Assembly (NCBI RefSeq): GCF_900103455.1
Contig: NZ_FNHI01000009.1
Span: 207,955-271,954, forward strand
Source of the DNA: Streptomyces wuyuanensis
Lineage (GTDB): Bacteria; Actinomycetota; Actinomycetes; Streptomycetales; Streptomycetaceae
Length of the DNA: 64,000 nt
Direction of reading: 5' to 3'
The translations under genes and the position numbers were made by a program. This document shows positions 24,659 to 33,450 of this stretch, piece after piece. The first letter of the stretch is position 1. Each line of letters opens with the position of its first letter. The notes beneath the pieces were generated by a model. The model was not told where the DNA came from. It saw only the letters and a program-made list of their open reading frames with translations, and ran no database searches.

Positions 24659-26862
24659 CCACCCTCGAAGCCGCCAGGGCCGTGGGCCCGGGCCTGGACC
24701 GGGTCGACGCGCCCATGAAGGTCACCGGCAAGGCCCACTACCCCAACGACTTCGGCTACCCGGGTCTCGTCCACGCCGCTCTGGTGCACAGCACCGTCGC
24801 CGCCGGACGCATCCGCGGGATCGACACCTCCGCGGCGGAGACCGCACCCGGTGTCCAGGCTGTCATCACCCATCTGACAGCGCCCCGCCTGGAGCCGGGG
24901 CCGATGACGCTCCTCGGCGCGTCCCCGCCCACCCCGTTCCAGGACGACCGCATCCTCCACCACGGACAGCACATCGCGATCGTGGTCGCCTCCAGCCCGG
25001 AGCAAGCCCGGCACGCCGCGTCGCTGGTGCGCGTCGACTACGAGCGGAGCGAGCCGCTGCTCGACGTCCACGACCCGCGGGCGACCGTCGTCGAGAACCC
25101 CTGGGGGCTGGACTCCGACCGGGGCGACGTCGACGCCGGGTTCGCCGCCGCGGACGTCGTCGTCGGCGGCACCTTCACCACCCCGGACAACACCAACAAC
25201 CCGCTGGGCCTGATGTCCACCGTCGCCTCGTGGAACGGCGACTCGCTCACCGTCCACGACTCCACCCAGTGGCCCCACAACGTCCGGGCCACGCTCGCCG
25301 CGGTCTTCAAGGTCCCCGAGAGCGGGATCCGGGTGCTCGCCCCCTATGTGGGAGGCGGTTTCGGCGCCGGACTCCGGGTGTGGCCCCATGTGATCCTCAC
25401 CGTGCTCGCCGCGCGCCAGGTCGGCAAGCCGGTGAAGCTCGTGCTCACCCGGCCCGAGATGTTCACCTCCGTCGGCCACCGGCCCGACAGCGTCCAGCAG
25501 ATCCGGATCGGCGCGACCCGTGCCGGAGACCTGACGGCCATCACGCACGAGGGCCTCTCCTCGGTCGCGATGGAGGACGACGACTACGAACCCGTTTCCC
25601 TGTGCTCGGCCGTCTCCTACGCCTGCCCGAACGTCAGGACGCAGGACCGGCAGGTACGGCTGAACATCCCGTGCCCCGGCTCCATGCGGGGTCCTGCCGA
25701 GGGGCAGGGCAACTTCGCACTCGAGTCGGCCCTGGACGAGCTCGCCCACGAACTCGGCATGGACCCGGTGGAGCTGCGTCTGCGCAACTACTGCGAGGAG
25801 CACCCGCTGCTCGGACTGCCCTGGTCCAGCAAGGCCCTGCGGGACTGCTATCTGCAGGGGGCCGAGCGGTTCGGCTGGTCGCGCCGCGACCCGCGGCCGG
25901 GCTCGATGCGGGACGGCCGCTGGCTGGTCGGCTACGGAATGGCCGGCGTGTCCTACCCGCACTACCAGGTCCCGTGCCAGGCCCGGGCCTCCCTCCACCG
26001 CGACGGGTCCGCCGACGTGCGCAGCGCCGCCACGGACATCGGTACCGGTACGTACACGATCATGACGCAGCTCTCCGCCGAGCAGCTGGGCCTGGACGTC
26101 TCCCGGGTGCACTTCGACCTGGGCGACTCCGACATGCCCTACGCCCCGCAGGCGGGCGGGTCCGGACTCACCAGCGCCCTGGGCAACGCCGTCGGCGCCG
26201 CCTGCCGCAACCTCATCCGGGAGTTCCTCGACGTGGTGAAGGACGACGCCGACTCACCGCTGCGCGGTGCGGCGCCGGACGAGGTGTCGGTCTCCGGCGG
26301 GCGCATCCACCGGACCGGGGCCCCGGACCAGGGCGAGTCGTACACCGACATCCTGACCCGCCACGGCCTGGAGGAGCTGAGCGCCGACGGCCGGAGCACG
26401 CCTCCCCAGCCCGACGGGGGTGGCATGGCCACCGCCGGCGCGTTCGGGGCGAAGTTCGTCGAGGTCCGCGTCGACCCCGACCTGGGACTGCTGCGGGTGG
26501 CCCGGGTGGTCTCGGCCATCGACGGCGGGCGCATCCTCAACGAGAAGACCGCCACGAGCCAGATCGTCGGCGGCACGGTCGGCGGTATCGGCCAGGCGAT
26601 GTTCGAGGAGACCGCAACCGACCCGGGGACCGGGCGGATCGCCAACGCCACCTTCGGCGACTACCTCGTGGCCGTCAACGCCGATGTCCCCGACATGGAG
26701 GTGATCTTCGTCGGCGGTCCCGACCGGGCGACGCCCATCGGCACCAAGGGGGTCGGCGAGGTCGGACTGGTCGGCGTCGCGGCGGCCGTCGCCAACGCCG
26801 TCCACCACGCGACGGGACGGCGTATCCGCTCCCTGCCGATCACCATCGACCAGTTGCTCTGA
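24655..26862 (+). CDS. Aldehyde oxidoreductase, molybdenum cofactor-binding subunit
   Basis: The 735-residue protein is a full-length PaoC/YagR-class subunit: RVDAPMKVTGKAHYPND at the start, APYVGGGFGAGLRVWPH, CPGSMRGPAEGQGNFALES (MCD-cofactor loops), TDIGTGTYTIMTQL, and the catalytic Glu in TKGVGEVGLVG near the end. It oxidises aldehydes to acids at a Mo-cytosine-dinucleotide site. No XdhC-type maturation factor is seen beside it. A GC hairpin at 26906 follows. Substrate is unknown; aromatic aldehydes are typical. Confidence 0.93.
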   Translation: MTTLEAARAVGPGLDRVDAPMKVTGKAHYPNDFGYPGLVHAALVHSTVAAGRIRGIDTSAAETAPGVQAVITHLTAPRLEPGPMTLLGASPPTPFQDDRILHHGQHIAIVVASSPEQARHAASLVRVDYERSEPLLDVHDPRATVVENPWGLDSDRGDVDAGFAAADVVVGGTFTTPDNTNNPLGLMSTVASWNGDSLTVHDSTQWPHNVRATLAAVFKVPESGIRVLAPYVGGGFGAGLRVWPHVILTVLAARQVGKPVKLVLTRPEMFTSVGHRPDSVQQIRIGATRAGDLTAITHEGLSSVAMEDDDYEPVSLCSAVSYACPNVRTQDRQVRLNIPCPGSMRGPAEGQGNFALESALDELAHELGMDPVELRLRNYCEEHPLLGLPWSSKALRDCYLQGAERFGWSRRDPRPGSMRDGRWLVGYGMAGVSYPHYQVPCQARASLHRDGSADVRSAATDIGTGTYTIMTQLSAEQLGLDVSRVHFDLGDSDMPYAPQAGGSGLTSALGNAVGAACRNLIREFLDVVKDDADSPLRGAAPDEVSVSGGRIHRTGAPDQGESYTDILTRHGLEELSADGRSTPPQPDGGGMATAGAFGAKFVEVRVDPDLGLLRVARVVSAIDGGRILNEKTATSQIVGGTVGGIGQAMFEETATDPGTGRIANATFGDYLVAVNADVPDMEVIFVGGPDRATPIGTKGVGEVGLVGVAAAVANAVHHATGRRIRSLPITIDQLL

Positions 26863-26905
26863 GCGCCCGCGCGCCGGCCCACCCGCCGGCGGACGGGCAC
26901 GCGTC

Positions 26906-26931
26906 GGCCCGGCGGGCCCAACCGCCGGGCC
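26906..26931 (+). terminator. Terminator hairpin after the aldehyde oxidoreductase operon
   Basis: GGCCCGGCGG and CCGCCGGGCC are perfect 10-bp arms with a 6-nt loop, 44 nt after the Mo-subunit stop. The rest of the interval to 27128 holds no gene. Confidence 0.7.
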
Positions 26932-27128
26932 CGACGGTGGCATCAGCGGGCGGCGGGGCGTCGTCCCGGCCCGGCGGTCGGGCGCCGCCGCCCGCTCGGA
27001 CCGACAGGGCAGCCACGCTCGGCCCCGGCCCTCGCCGTCGTCCGGCACGCGGACCGCCGAGCCGGACGGCCAGCTTCCGCGGCCGGGAGTCCGGCTCCAG
27101 GTCCTCGACGATCCACTGCCCACGTCCG

Positions 27129-28094
27129 TCAGCGCCGGTCGTCCGGGCTCCCCGTGCGCGAGCGGTCCCGAACGCCGGGGAAGGACGTGTCCACTGCGCC
27201 GCCGTCACCGTCGGCCGACCCGGCCGTGTCCGGAGGTGTGGCGCTCCAGCTGGAGAGGATGCGCATCCTCTCCTCCGACGGGGAGCCCTCGGCCGCGGAG
27301 TAGACGGTCAGATGGAACTCGGAGTCGGCGGCCGGGTGCAGCGTCTCGTAGGAGAGCACCATCTCGCCGACGGCCGGGTGCCGGAAGCGCTTGGTTCCGT
27401 ATGTGTGCTGGAAGACGCGGTAGTTGGCCCAGTGGCGGGCGAACTCGTCGGATCGGGTGCTCAGTTCGCCGACGAGAGCCGAGAGTGCCGGGTCACGCGT
27501 GTCGCGCCCCGCCGTCACCCGCAGGATCGCCACGGTCTGCTCCGCGATCTCCTCCCAGTCCGGGTAGACCTCGCGGGCCTTGGGGTCGAGGAACATCCAC
27601 CGGGCCATGTTGCGCTCGGCGACCGGCATGGCGTCGAAGTCGTCGATGAGGATCCTGCCCATCCGGTTGATCGCCACGACCTCCAGACGGGGACCGTGCA
27701 GCACGGCCGGCGTCGGGTCCAGCGACCGCAACAGCGCGTGGAGTGCGGGCCGCGCCCTGAGCCGCGGCCCCGCCGTCGCCGCGGGCGGCGGTGGCGCGGA
27801 CCCGGACGGCCGGCCCGTTGTCCTGACCAGGTCGAACAGATGCCGCCGTTCCAGGACGTCGAGCCTCAGGGCCGCCGCGACGGCGTCGAGCACCTGGTCC
27901 GAGACATTGCGGGCGCGCCCCTGTTCGAGGCGCGTGTAGTAGTCCACGCTCACCCCGGCGAGGACGGCGATCTCCTCGCGGCGCAGCCCGGCGACCCGCC
28001 GCCCGTCCGTGTGCCACGGCAGACCCACCTCCGGCGGAGTCAGTCGTGCCCGCCTCGACGTGAGGAAGTCCCGTAGTTCGGTGTGGTCGGCCAT
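27129..28094 (-). CDS. XRE-type regulator with MmyB-like ligand-binding domain
   Basis: The 321-residue protein starts with a helix-turn-helix (RRVAGLRREEIAVLAGVSVDYYTRLEQGRARNVSDQVLDAV), followed by the MmyB/PAS-like domain common in actinobacteria (INRMGRILIDDFDAMPVAERNMARWMFLDP, HPAVGEMVLSYETL). Such regulators often control an adjacent divergently transcribed SDR gene, as at 28271 here. The start was set at the ATG giving MADHTELRDFL, which is the family start. A palindrome lies 17 bp upstream. Confidence 0.9.
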   Translation of the reverse strand: MADHTELRDFLTSRRARLTPPEVGLPWHTDGRRVAGLRREEIAVLAGVSVDYYTRLEQGRARNVSDQVLDAVAAALRLDVLERRHLFDLVRTTGRPSGSAPPPPAATAGPRLRARPALHALLRSLDPTPAVLHGPRLEVVAINRMGRILIDDFDAMPVAERNMARWMFLDPKAREVYPDWEEIAEQTVAILRVTAGRDTRDPALSALVGELSTRSDEFARHWANYRVFQHTYGTKRFRHPAVGEMVLSYETLHPAADSEFHLTVYSAAEGSPSEERMRILSSWSATPPDTAGSADGDGGAVDTSFPGVRDRSRTGSPDDRR

Positions 28095-28111
28095 ACCCCG
28101 AGTATTCGCCC

Positions 28112-28128
28112 GCACCCCCCGGGGGTGC
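28112..28128. promoter_or_regulatory. GC palindrome between the XRE regulator and SDR genes
   Basis: GCACCCCC and GGGGGTGC form a perfect 8-bp inverted repeat around one C, 18 bp from the regulator start. It is a plausible autoregulatory operator in the divergent interval; no other site is obvious. Confidence 0.4.
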
Positions 28129-28270
28129 CAGGCCGAAGGGGGGTCTGCCGGAACCAGGAACGGCAGGGCCGGACAAAGCCTGGGACGGCCCGCTTCCCGC
28201 CGGTCGAATGGAGTGCGTCCCCCGGCCGTGACAGACGGCCGGAACCCCCTGAGTTCCTGGAGTTCTTCCC

Positions 28271-29104
28271 ATGCGTACCTGGTTCATCACCGGCGCCTCC
28301 CGTGGCTTCGGCCTGGAAATCGCCCGGCAGGCCCTGGAGAACGGCGACCGAGTCGTCGCCACCGCCCGCGATCCCGAGGCGGTCGAGAAGGCCCTTCCCG
28401 GTCACGCCGACGCACTGCTGGCCGTCGCACTGGACGTGACGTCCGCCGCGCAGGCCGAGGCGGCGGTCGACGCGGCCCTCGCCCGCTTCGGCGGGATCGA
28501 CGTACTGGTCAACAACGCCGGACGGGGGCTCGTCGGAGCGGTCGAGGAGACCTCCGACCGCGAGGCGCGCACTGTCTTCGACACCAATGTCTTCGGTCTG
28601 CTGACCGTCACCCGGGCCGTGCTCCCGGCCATGCGCGCCGCCCGCGCGGGCACCGTGCTGAACGTCAGCTCCGTCGGCGGCTATGTGGGCTGGGCCGGGT
28701 GGGGCGTCTACTGCGCCACCAAGTTCGCGGTCGAGGGACTCACCGAGGCCATGGCACTGGAACTGGCCCCGCTGGGCATCCGGGTCAGCGCCCTCGAGCC
28801 CGGTCCGCTGCGCACCGACTTCCTCGACGGTTCATCCCTGCACCGGGCCGCGGCCGTCATCGACGACTACGCGGAGACGGCCGGCGCCTCCCGCGCCTGG
28901 GCCGACTCGTCCAACCACGCACAGCCCGGGGACCCGGTCAAGGCCGCCGAGGCCGTGGTCACCGCGGTCGGCGGGCCCTCCCTGCCGGTCCGGCTGCCGC
29001 TCGGCGCCGTCACCGTGCAGGACATCGAGGCCAAGCTCGCCGGCACCGCGGACATCCTCGCGGCCTGGCGGGACGTCGCCCTGTTCATCGACGTCGAGCA
29101 CTGA
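28271..29104 (+). CDS. Short-chain dehydrogenase/reductase
   Basis: The 277-residue SDR has the nucleotide-binding TGASRGFG, the structural NNAG motif (VLVNNAGRG), catalytic Ser in VSSVGGYVG and YCATK. The N-terminal TWFITGASRGFGLEIARQAL is typical of the classical NADP-preferring SDRs found beside XRE/MmyB regulators. It is divergent from such a regulator, which probably represses it. Substrate is unknown. Confidence 0.92.
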   Translation: MRTWFITGASRGFGLEIARQALENGDRVVATARDPEAVEKALPGHADALLAVALDVTSAAQAEAAVDAALARFGGIDVLVNNAGRGLVGAVEETSDREARTVFDTNVFGLLTVTRAVLPAMRAARAGTVLNVSSVGGYVGWAGWGVYCATKFAVEGLTEAMALELAPLGIRVSALEPGPLRTDFLDGSSLHRAAAVIDDYAETAGASRAWADSSNHAQPGDPVKAAEAVVTAVGGPSLPVRLPLGAVTVQDIEAKLAGTADILAAWRDVALFIDVEH

Positions 29105-29144
29105 GCACGCCACGACCGGACGTCGCGGTGGACATGCCGCGTCG

Positions 29145-29196
29145 GACATGTCGTTGGACATCACGTTGGACACTGTGTCCGAAGACGTTCTAGGCT
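29145..29196 (+). promoter_or_regulatory. Promoter with palindromic operator before the alpha/beta hydrolase
   Basis: GGACAC-T-GTGTCC at 29168-29180 is a perfect palindrome; GACATGTC at 29145-29152 is another; GTTGGACA occurs twice (29153 and 29165). A TAGGCT -10 lies at 29191-29196, and the large palindrome overlaps the -35 region (TTGGAC at 29166), the classic position for a repressor site. Confidence 0.5.
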
Positions 29197-29250
29197 CGTG
29201 CGGGGCGCCGCTCGGGCGCCCCGCACACCGATCCTGAAAGTGGACACATC

Positions 29251-29940
29251 GTGACTGGTGAGGGGAATTCCCGTCCGGCTCTGCTCCTGGTGCACGGGGC
29301 GTGGCACGGCGCCTGGTGCTGGGAGCCGCTGAGGTCGGCGCTGCGGGGCGAGGGTCTGCGCACGGAGACCGTCGACCTGCCGAGCGCCGGCACCGAGGCC
29401 GGGATGCACGAGGACGCCGGAGTGGTCCTGGAGGCGCTGGCGCGCATCGACGGCCCGGTGGTCGTCGTCGCGCATTCGTACGGCGGAATCCCCGTGACCC
29501 AGGCCGTCCCGGACTCCGGGAACGTCGAGCGGATCGTGTACCTGGCGGCGTTCCAGCTCGACGTCGGGGAGAACCTCCTCGGCCACTACGGCGCCCCCGA
29601 TCCGGCCGAACCGCGCGGGTTCGAGCCCGTACCGGGCGACCCGGTCACGCTGTTCTACGGCGACCTCCCCGTACCCGAGGCCCGTGCGGCAGCCGGGCGG
29701 CTGGCGCAGCAGAACCGCAGGTCCTTCAGTGACCGGCTGACCCGGGCGGCCTGGCGCACCGTGCCGTCGACGTACGTCGTCTGCGAGGACGACCGGGCGC
29801 TGCCGGCACCGGCCCAGGAGGCGATGGCCGCCAGGTCCGGCACGGTCCACCGCATCGCGAGCGGCCACTCGCCGTTCCTGTCGAGGCCGGCGGAACTCGC
29901 CTCGCTTCTGGGGAAGATCGGCCTCGGCTCGGACGGCTGA
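29251..29940 (+). CDS. Alpha/beta hydrolase
   Basis: The 229-residue protein begins with the HGAWHGAWCWEPL oxyanion motif, has the nucleophile elbow AHSYGG, an acid in VCEDDRALP, and the catalytic His in ASGHSPFLSRP. This resembles the esterase/salicylate-esterase-like hydrolases of MhpC or SABP2 type. The start is GTG, with the -10 element about 55 nt upstream. A short pyrimidine-rich spacer separates it from the next gene. Substrate cannot be predicted. Confidence 0.9.
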   Translation: MTGEGNSRPALLLVHGAWHGAWCWEPLRSALRGEGLRTETVDLPSAGTEAGMHEDAGVVLEALARIDGPVVVVAHSYGGIPVTQAVPDSGNVERIVYLAAFQLDVGENLLGHYGAPDPAEPRGFEPVPGDPVTLFYGDLPVPEARAAAGRLAQQNRRSFSDRLTRAAWRTVPSTYVVCEDDRALPAPAQEAMAARSGTVHRIASGHSPFLSRPAELASLLGKIGLGSDG

Positions 29941-30053
29941 CCCGGCCCCCGTCCCGAACCGCCTGCCTCCCTCCCCCCCCTTCGTCCCCTTCCCTCTGCC
30001 CGTCCCCTTCCACCGCGGTCACGCCCGCTCCGAAGCGGCGCCCGCAGCGAACC

Positions 30054-31289
30054 ATGCAGAAAGAGAACGCCGTGAACACCACTCACCGAGAGCACGACCC
30101 GGCCGCACCGTCCCGCGAGGAGATCAGGGAGCGGCTCGTCTCACGGGCCGCCTCCCTGCAACCACTACTGCGCGACGAGGCGGCGCGGGGAGAGGCGGAC
30201 CGCGCCGTGCCGCCCGAGGTCGTCGACGCCCTGTCCGGAGCGGGGGTCTTCCGGCTGCTGACGCCGAAGCGGTACGGCGGCCACGAGACCGACCTGCGGA
30301 CGCTGACCGAGGTCTCGGCGGCGCTCGGAAAGGGCGACGGCTCGGCCGCCTGGGTGGGAATGATCATCGCGGTGACCAACTGGCTGGCCTGCCTCTTCCC
30401 CGAGAAGGCCCAGGAGGAGGTCTTCGGCGCCGACCCCGACGCACGGGTGACGGGGGTCGCGGCACCGACGGGCATGGGCGAGCGGGTACCGGGCGGCTGG
30501 CGTGTCACCGGTCGCTGGTCGTACAACTCCGGCGCCCCCTACGCGACGTGGGCCGCCGTCGGAGCGTTGCTGCAGAACGCGGACGGGGCGGTCGAGGACC
30601 AGGCGCTCGTCCTGATCCCCGCCTCGGAACTCACCATTCAGGACACCTGGTTCACCGGCGGAATGCGGGCGACCGCCGGCAACACCCTGATCGGGCACAA
30701 CGTCTTCGTCCCGGAACACCGCGTGCTGTCGGTGCCCGCGGCTTCGGAGGGGCTCTACCCGCGTTCGAACCCGGACGAGACGCTGTACGGCGCGACCTTC
30801 GGGCCGATGCTGCTGCTGTGCCTGGCCGGGCCGCTGCTGGGTCTCGGCAGGGCGGCACTGGACGTGGTGGTCGAGGCGGCGGCGTCCAAGCCGCTGTCGT
30901 TCACCGTCCACGTCCGCCAGGCGGACTCGGTCGGCATCCAGATGCTGGTCGCCGAGGCCGCGCTGAAACTGGAGACGGCCGAGCTGCACATCCGTCACGC
31001 GGTGGACGAGGTGGACCGGGCGGCGGCCGCGGGCCGGCCGCTGGACTACGACGCACGTGCCCGGATCAGGGCCCGTGCCGGTTTCGCGGCACAGCAGGTG
31101 GTGGCGGCGATCGGCACCCTGCTGGACGCGCACGGTTCGGCCGGGTTCGCGGACGCCAGCCCCCTGCAGCGCATCTGGCGCGACGCGAACACGGCGGCCC
31201 GCCACGCCGGCCTCGTCCCGGCGGTCGGCCTGGAGGTGTACGGCAAGTCCCTCCTGGGCGTCGGGGAGCGGATGAGCCTCATGGTCTGA
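30054..31289 (+). CDS. Acyl-CoA dehydrogenase-fold flavin monooxygenase
   Basis: The 411-residue protein has the acyl-CoA dehydrogenase fold in its HsaA/DszC-like flavin-dependent monooxygenase form: an N-terminal helical domain (PPEVVDALSGAGVFRLLTPKRYGG), GDGSAAWVGMI, a GGWRVTGRWSYNSGA beta-domain motif, and C-terminal RIWRDANTAARHAGL. It would hydroxylate an aromatic or heterocyclic substrate with reduced flavin from a partner reductase, which is not encoded next door. The GTG at 30072 is an alternative start. It follows the alpha/beta hydrolase in the same direction and may share its operon. Confidence 0.87.
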   Translation: MQKENAVNTTHREHDPAAPSREEIRERLVSRAASLQPLLRDEAARGEADRAVPPEVVDALSGAGVFRLLTPKRYGGHETDLRTLTEVSAALGKGDGSAAWVGMIIAVTNWLACLFPEKAQEEVFGADPDARVTGVAAPTGMGERVPGGWRVTGRWSYNSGAPYATWAAVGALLQNADGAVEDQALVLIPASELTIQDTWFTGGMRATAGNTLIGHNVFVPEHRVLSVPAASEGLYPRSNPDETLYGATFGPMLLLCLAGPLLGLGRAALDVVVEAAASKPLSFTVHVRQADSVGIQMLVAEAALKLETAELHIRHAVDEVDRAAAAGRPLDYDARARIRARAGFAAQQVVAAIGTLLDAHGSAGFADASPLQRIWRDANTAARHAGLVPAVGLEVYGKSLLGVGERMSLMV

Positions 31290-31313
31290 GGAGCCCGCGC
31301 CCCGCGTCCTCGG

Positions 31314-31349
31314 GCGCGCGCCTCCGCCGACGTCCGTGGAGGCGCGCGC
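31314..31349 (+). terminator. Terminator hairpin
   Basis: GCGCGCGCCTCC and GGAGGCGCGCGC are 12-bp perfect arms with a 12-nt loop, 24 nt after the flavin monooxygenase stop. The remaining interval to 31593 has no gene. Confidence 0.75.
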
Positions 31350-31593
31350 GGGTCCGTGGAAGCGCGCGTCAGCGGTCCGGGCCCGGGGCCGGTTCCCCCG
31401 TGCCGCGTCAGGCGACGTCCGCCCCGTCACGACGCCCGGCACGGCGACTCGCGGTGTTGCCGAATCAACCAAGTAGGCCCGCTACGAGGCCGATCCGGCG
31501 CCGTGCGATCCTTCCCCTCGGCCCGGAGGGCCGGGGAAGACCCCACGCACCGGACGCCGCTCCTCGACGGGCAAACCCTGCCTGACGCGGCAC

Positions 31594-31606
31594 TAGGATG
31601 ACCCCA
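31594..31606 (+). promoter_or_regulatory. -10 element of a probably leaderless TetR mRNA
   Basis: TAGGAT at 31594-31599 ends 6 nt before the ATG at 31606, and no ribosome-binding site is present. Transcription would start at or next to the start codon. No clear -35 was seen. Confidence 0.5.
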
Positions 31607-32247
31607 TGGCCTCCACCACCCGACGACGCTCCGGCGCGGCCGACCGGCGGGCCGCGCTCGAGAAGCGGATCCTCTCCGTGATCGAGGAACTGCTGCGCGA
31701 CGGTGTGACGTACACCGAGCTGAGCGTGGAACAGATCGCCCAGGCCGCGGGCATCTCCCGTTCCACGTTCTACCTGTACTTCCGCGACAAGGTGGACGTC
31801 CTGCTCCGGCTGAGCGGCTCGCTCAAGTCGGAGAGCCATGCGATCGCCTCCTCCTGGCGGCCGGGCGCTCCGGACGGCGGGCTCGACGGGCTGGCCCGCA
31901 CCTACGCGCTGATCATGCGGCACTACCGCGAACACGCAGCCCTGCTGTCGGCCATCAACGAAGTGGCCGCGTACGACCCGGCCGTACGGGAGACCTGGAC
32001 GGCCGACCAGGACCGCTTCGTCGAGCACCTGGTGACGGTGCTGGAGGAGGAGCAGCGGGCGGGCCGGACGCCCGAGGACATCGACGCCGGACTAGCCGCC
32101 AGAGTCATCGTCCACGGCGGCGCCCAGGTCATCGCCCAGCAGGTGTCCGGCAGTGACGGCACCGACGACGAGGCCGTCGCCCGCGAGCTGGCGACCGGCT
32201 ACTGGTACGGCGTGTACCGCCGCCCCGCCGGGCCGGCGGCCGGCTGA
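31606..32247 (+). CDS. TetR-family transcriptional regulator
   Basis: The 213-residue protein has a TetR helix-turn-helix (KRILSVIEELL, then VEQIAQAAGISRSTFYLYFRDKVDVLLRL) and an all-helical ligand domain. It ends 18 bp from the convergent SDR gene. Its targets are probably the SDR at 32266 or the upstream hydrolase/monooxygenase genes, whose promoter carries a palindrome. The mRNA appears leaderless. Confidence 0.9.
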   Translation: MASTTRRRSGAADRRAALEKRILSVIEELLRDGVTYTELSVEQIAQAAGISRSTFYLYFRDKVDVLLRLSGSLKSESHAIASSWRPGAPDGGLDGLARTYALIMRHYREHAALLSAINEVAAYDPAVRETWTADQDRFVEHLVTVLEEEQRAGRTPEDIDAGLAARVIVHGGAQVIAQQVSGSDGTDDEAVARELATGYWYGVYRRPAGPAAG

Positions 32248-32265
32248 CCGCACCGCCGTGCCGGG

Positions 32266-33291
32266 TCAGGCGGCGCTGCCCCACTTCGCCCCCGACCGGC
32301 CCCGGACGGCGGCTTCGGCGTACTCCCAGAGGCGGTCGGCCGCCTCGGGATCCAGGGCGTGGGGCGCGACGCCGCCCTGGGCTCCCTCCGCCGTCTCCAC
32401 GACGGGCGCCTCCTGGTTGTCCTCGAAGTAACGGCCCGTCACTCCGGCGAGCAGCGGCGAGGCGGCAAGCAGCACCGATGTCGCCGCGCCCTGCGCCGGG
32501 GTCTTGTAGTGCGGCAGCGGGGTGAGGTTCCCCTCGTCGTCCATCACGCCGAACGCACGCATGGTGTCGTCGTCGAGGTGCCGCTGGAGGTTGGTGAGGA
32601 TGTACCCCGGGCTGAGCGCGTTGGCCGTCACGCCGTCGGCCGCCCAGCGGCGGGCGCCGACCGTGAGCAGCGCGTCGGCGGTCTTCGACTGGCCGTACGC
32701 CGCCCAGGGGTCGTAGGGGCGCCGTTCGAAGTGGGGGTCGTCGAAGTCGAAGGGCGCCCAGAGGTGTGCGCCGGAGCCGACGGCGACGATGCGGGCCGCG
32801 CCCGATGCGCGCAGCGCGTCGTGCAGTGAGCCGGCCAGGGCGAAGTGCCCCAGGAAGTTGGTGGCGAGCTGCATCTCCCAGCCCGCGTCGGTGAGGGTTC
32901 GCTCGGGGAGCGCCATGATCCCGGCGTTGGCGACGAGGATGTCGAGCGGGCCCTGCCAGTCGCGGGCGAACGCGTCCACGGACGACAGGTCGGCAAGGTC
33001 GAGCGGCGCGGCCCGCACGGGGCCCGCGCCGGGCACCTCGGCGAGTTCCGACAGCAGCGGCTCGGCGCTCGCCGGACGGCGGGTGGCGACGACGACCTCG
33101 GCACCGGCGGCGGCGAGGGCCCGCACGGTCTCGGCTCCGATGCCGGAAGCCCCGCCGGTGACGACGGCGCGGCGGCCGGAGAGGTCCACACCGTCGATCA
33201 CCTCGGCGGCGGTGGCGTGGGGCGGGAAGGGGGTGGTCAGACGGGCGGCGGGCTGCTCCGGACGGGATTCCGGTCGAGGGGGTGTAGTCAT
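32266..33291 (-). CDS. Short-chain dehydrogenase (retinol dehydrogenase-like)
   Basis: The 341-residue SDR has TGGASGIG, LVANAGIM, the catalytic YGQSK motif and a long C-terminal segment (HYKTPAQGAATSVLLAASP, GRYFEDNQEAP) typical of the WWOX/retinol-dehydrogenase-like group. An N-terminal extension of about 35 residues precedes the Rossmann fold. It diverges from an AraC-type regulator, with a TATAAT-containing interval between, and that regulator probably controls it. Confidence 0.9.
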   Translation of the reverse strand: MTTPPRPESRPEQPAARLTTPFPPHATAAEVIDGVDLSGRRAVVTGGASGIGAETVRALAAAGAEVVVATRRPASAEPLLSELAEVPGAGPVRAAPLDLADLSSVDAFARDWQGPLDILVANAGIMALPERTLTDAGWEMQLATNFLGHFALAGSLHDALRASGAARIVAVGSGAHLWAPFDFDDPHFERRPYDPWAAYGQSKTADALLTVGARRWAADGVTANALSPGYILTNLQRHLDDDTMRAFGVMDDEGNLTPLPHYKTPAQGAATSVLLAASPLLAGVTGRYFEDNQEAPVVETAEGAQGGVAPHALDPEAADRLWEYAEAAVRGRSGAKWGSAA

Positions 33292-33324
33292 GGGTTCGAC
33301 CGTAGAGGGCCCAACTCGTACGTT

Positions 33325-33337
33325 CTATAATCGATAG
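33325..33337. promoter_or_regulatory. AT-rich promoter/operator between SDR and AraC genes
   Basis: A perfect TATAAT hexamer (33326-33331, +) sits inside the short inverted repeat CTAT-N5-ATAG (33325-33337), 34 bp from the SDR start and 114 bp from the AraC start. It is unusually AT-rich for this DNA and likely holds the divergent promoters. Confidence 0.45.
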
Positions 33338-33450
33338 TCTGCCATTCTTTACTGAACGTCCAGAAATCGGCACCAAGGCCGGCACCGCCCGCCGCGTGAC
33401 GCCCCCGCCGCCGCCCGCCGCCCGCCGCCCGCCGCTCGAGAGGAGCATCC

